From Ignavibacteria bacterium (lineage in GTDB: Bacteria > Bacteroidota > Ignavibacteria > Ignavibacteriales > SURF-24): a stretch of 36,472 bases of DNA. The stretch's first letter is position 1. Each line of letters starts with the position of its first letter. Both the position numbers and the translations under genes were made by a program. Below the pieces are notes generated by a model. That model was not told where the DNA came from. It was given only the letters and a program-made list of their open reading frames with translations, and searched no databases. Positions 35,886 to 36,472 of this stretch are shown in pieces. The stretch covers positions 28,682 through 65,153 of the forward strand of contig JAAXKN010000026.1 of NCBI GenBank assembly GCA_025612375.1. Reading direction: 5' to 3'.

Positions 35886-36293
35886 CTACATCTTAATTTC
35901 ATTTACGCGCTTTCTTTCAATCGCAAAGCGTATTGAGCGCATAAAAAGCACAGGATCCAGCTGATACTTTACCAGATAATCCTGAGCGCCCGCCTGAACG
36001 GCTTTAATGCCTGTTTCTTCGTCCTCAAGCCCTGTCAGCACTACAACAGGAGTTCCCTTTGCCTCAGGCAGAATTTTCTTCAATGTATCCAGCCCCATGC
36101 TGTCAGGCAGACCCAGATCCAATAGCACCAGGTCAACTCCGCCTTTTGACAGACGCTGAATACCCGTAGAAAGCCTGAAGGCCTGATCTACCTTAATATC
36201 CATTACTCCTGCATCGTGGATCAGCTCATTTATTAAATGCACATCACCCAGGTTATCTTCAACAAGCAGTATTGTTATCTGAGATTCATTCAT
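35886..36293 (-). CDS. Single-domain response regulator (CheY-like)
   Basis: The 135-residue product is a lone receiver domain, phosphorylated by a histidine kinase. The acidic pocket is ED at residues 12-13, the phosphorylated Asp is D59 in VLLDLGLPDS, and the conserved Thr and Lys are in VVVLTGLED and DYLVKYQLD. There is no output domain. The IERKRVNEI tail resembles receivers that precede PAS/kinase proteins. No ribosome binding site is evident. A second receiver gene lies just upstream, cut by the window end. Confidence 0.92.
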   Translation of the reverse strand: MNESQITILLVEDNLGDVHLINELIHDAGVMDIKVDQAFRLSTGIQRLSKGGVDLVLLDLGLPDSMGLDTLKKILPEAKGTPVVVLTGLEDEETGIKAVQAGAQDYLVKYQLDPVLFMRSIRFAIERKRVNEIKM

Positions 36294-36373
36294 GGCGAAT
36301 ATGGTTTTGCTTAATTATAATGAATTTTGCGTTAAAATTTACAAAAATAAATAATAAAATGTTAGTAAATAAA

Positions 36374-36472
36374 TTAGTAAACCAAACGCTTAAAGGAAAT
36401 GTTCCCGCCTCTGATCCATAACCAGAAATTCTCGATAGATCTAATAATATGAATAAATTCGTCATAGTCAAC
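36374..36472 (-). CDS. C-terminal end of a second response regulator (partial)
   Basis: The minus strand is open from the window edge to a TAA at 36374-36376 and encodes 32 residues. They read VDYDEFIHIIRSIENFWLWI and then a short basic tail. This matches the last helix of Rcp1-type receiver domains, where a Lys-Pro segment is followed by FDEFxxxIxSIxxFWL. It is too short for a start to be seen. Paired with the complete receiver gene 80 bases downstream, it suggests a two-component cluster continuing beyond the window. Confidence 0.6.
   Translation of the reverse strand, partial: VDYDEFIHIIRSIENFWLWIRGGNISFKRLVY

Noticed and set aside
36286-36471. 61-codon minus-strand frame at the window end
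   Set aside because: Another frame on the same strand encodes a response regulator C-terminus; this one overlaps it and has no family features.

Overview
The window looks like a chromosome segment from a Bacteroidota/Chlorobiota-type bacterium, most likely an Ignavibacteria-like lineage. This is an inference from gene content. It rests on a SusC-like TonB-dependent receptor paired with a secreted protein that ends in a type IX secretion-like (Por/FlgD-like) C-terminal domain. Further support comes from a short cysteine-poor delta-prime clamp-loader subunit, a DUF2795 protein, and frequent TTG/GTG starts behind AG-rich ribosome binding sites. No rRNA, tRNA, CRISPR array, insertion sequence or prophage was recognised.

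Layout. (1) 11-5305, minus: a TonB-dependent receptor followed by a large secreted FN3/T9SS-type protein, an outer-membrane/export pair. (2) 5655-7496, plus: mnmA, a 63-residue two-helix membrane protein, and an HNH endonuclease whose conserved N-terminus lies upstream of any normal start codon. (3) 7612-13671, plus: a tight housekeeping run of trpS, scpA, scpB, an RsuA/RluB-type pseudouridine synthase, a PBP4-type DD-carboxypeptidase and lysS, closed by a strong terminator. (4) 13792-20179, plus: an envelope block of a DUF2279 protein, a family 2 glycosyltransferase overlapping a Wzi-like outer-membrane barrel, an S41 C-terminal protease, a DUF3108 protein and a gamma-carbonic anhydrase. (5) 20382-25944, plus: ybeY, a DUF494/Smg protein, topA, xerC, hpf and hprK. 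(6) 26074-30300, plus: an M23 peptidase, a DUF2795 protein with its own terminator, holB, ricT and a 3-hydroxyacyl-CoA dehydrogenase. (7) 30301-31688: an AT-rich island with palindromes and a free-standing LAGLIDADG homing endonuclease gene on the minus strand. (8) 31689-36472, minus: a diacylglycerol-kinase-family lipid kinase, ftsY, pgsA, purF, a single-domain response regulator, and the last 32 codons of a second response regulator cut by the window edge.

Most of the window is core metabolism and information processing arranged in overlapping operons. Genes that meet functionally include scpA/scpB (chromosome condensation), topA/xerC (topology and dimer resolution), pgsA and the lipid kinase (phospholipids), and the glycosyltransferase with the Wzi-like barrel (surface polysaccharide).

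The main accessory element is the homing endonuclease. It has an N-terminal Cys4 zinc ribbon and a helix-turn-helix ahead of a two-motif LAGLIDADG domain, and it sits between two intact convergent genes. No clear-cut new defence or biosynthetic system was found. The best leads are that endonuclease with its palindromic flank, the start-less HNH gene, and a roughly 100-nt foldable intergenic segment between hprK and the M23 peptidase gene.
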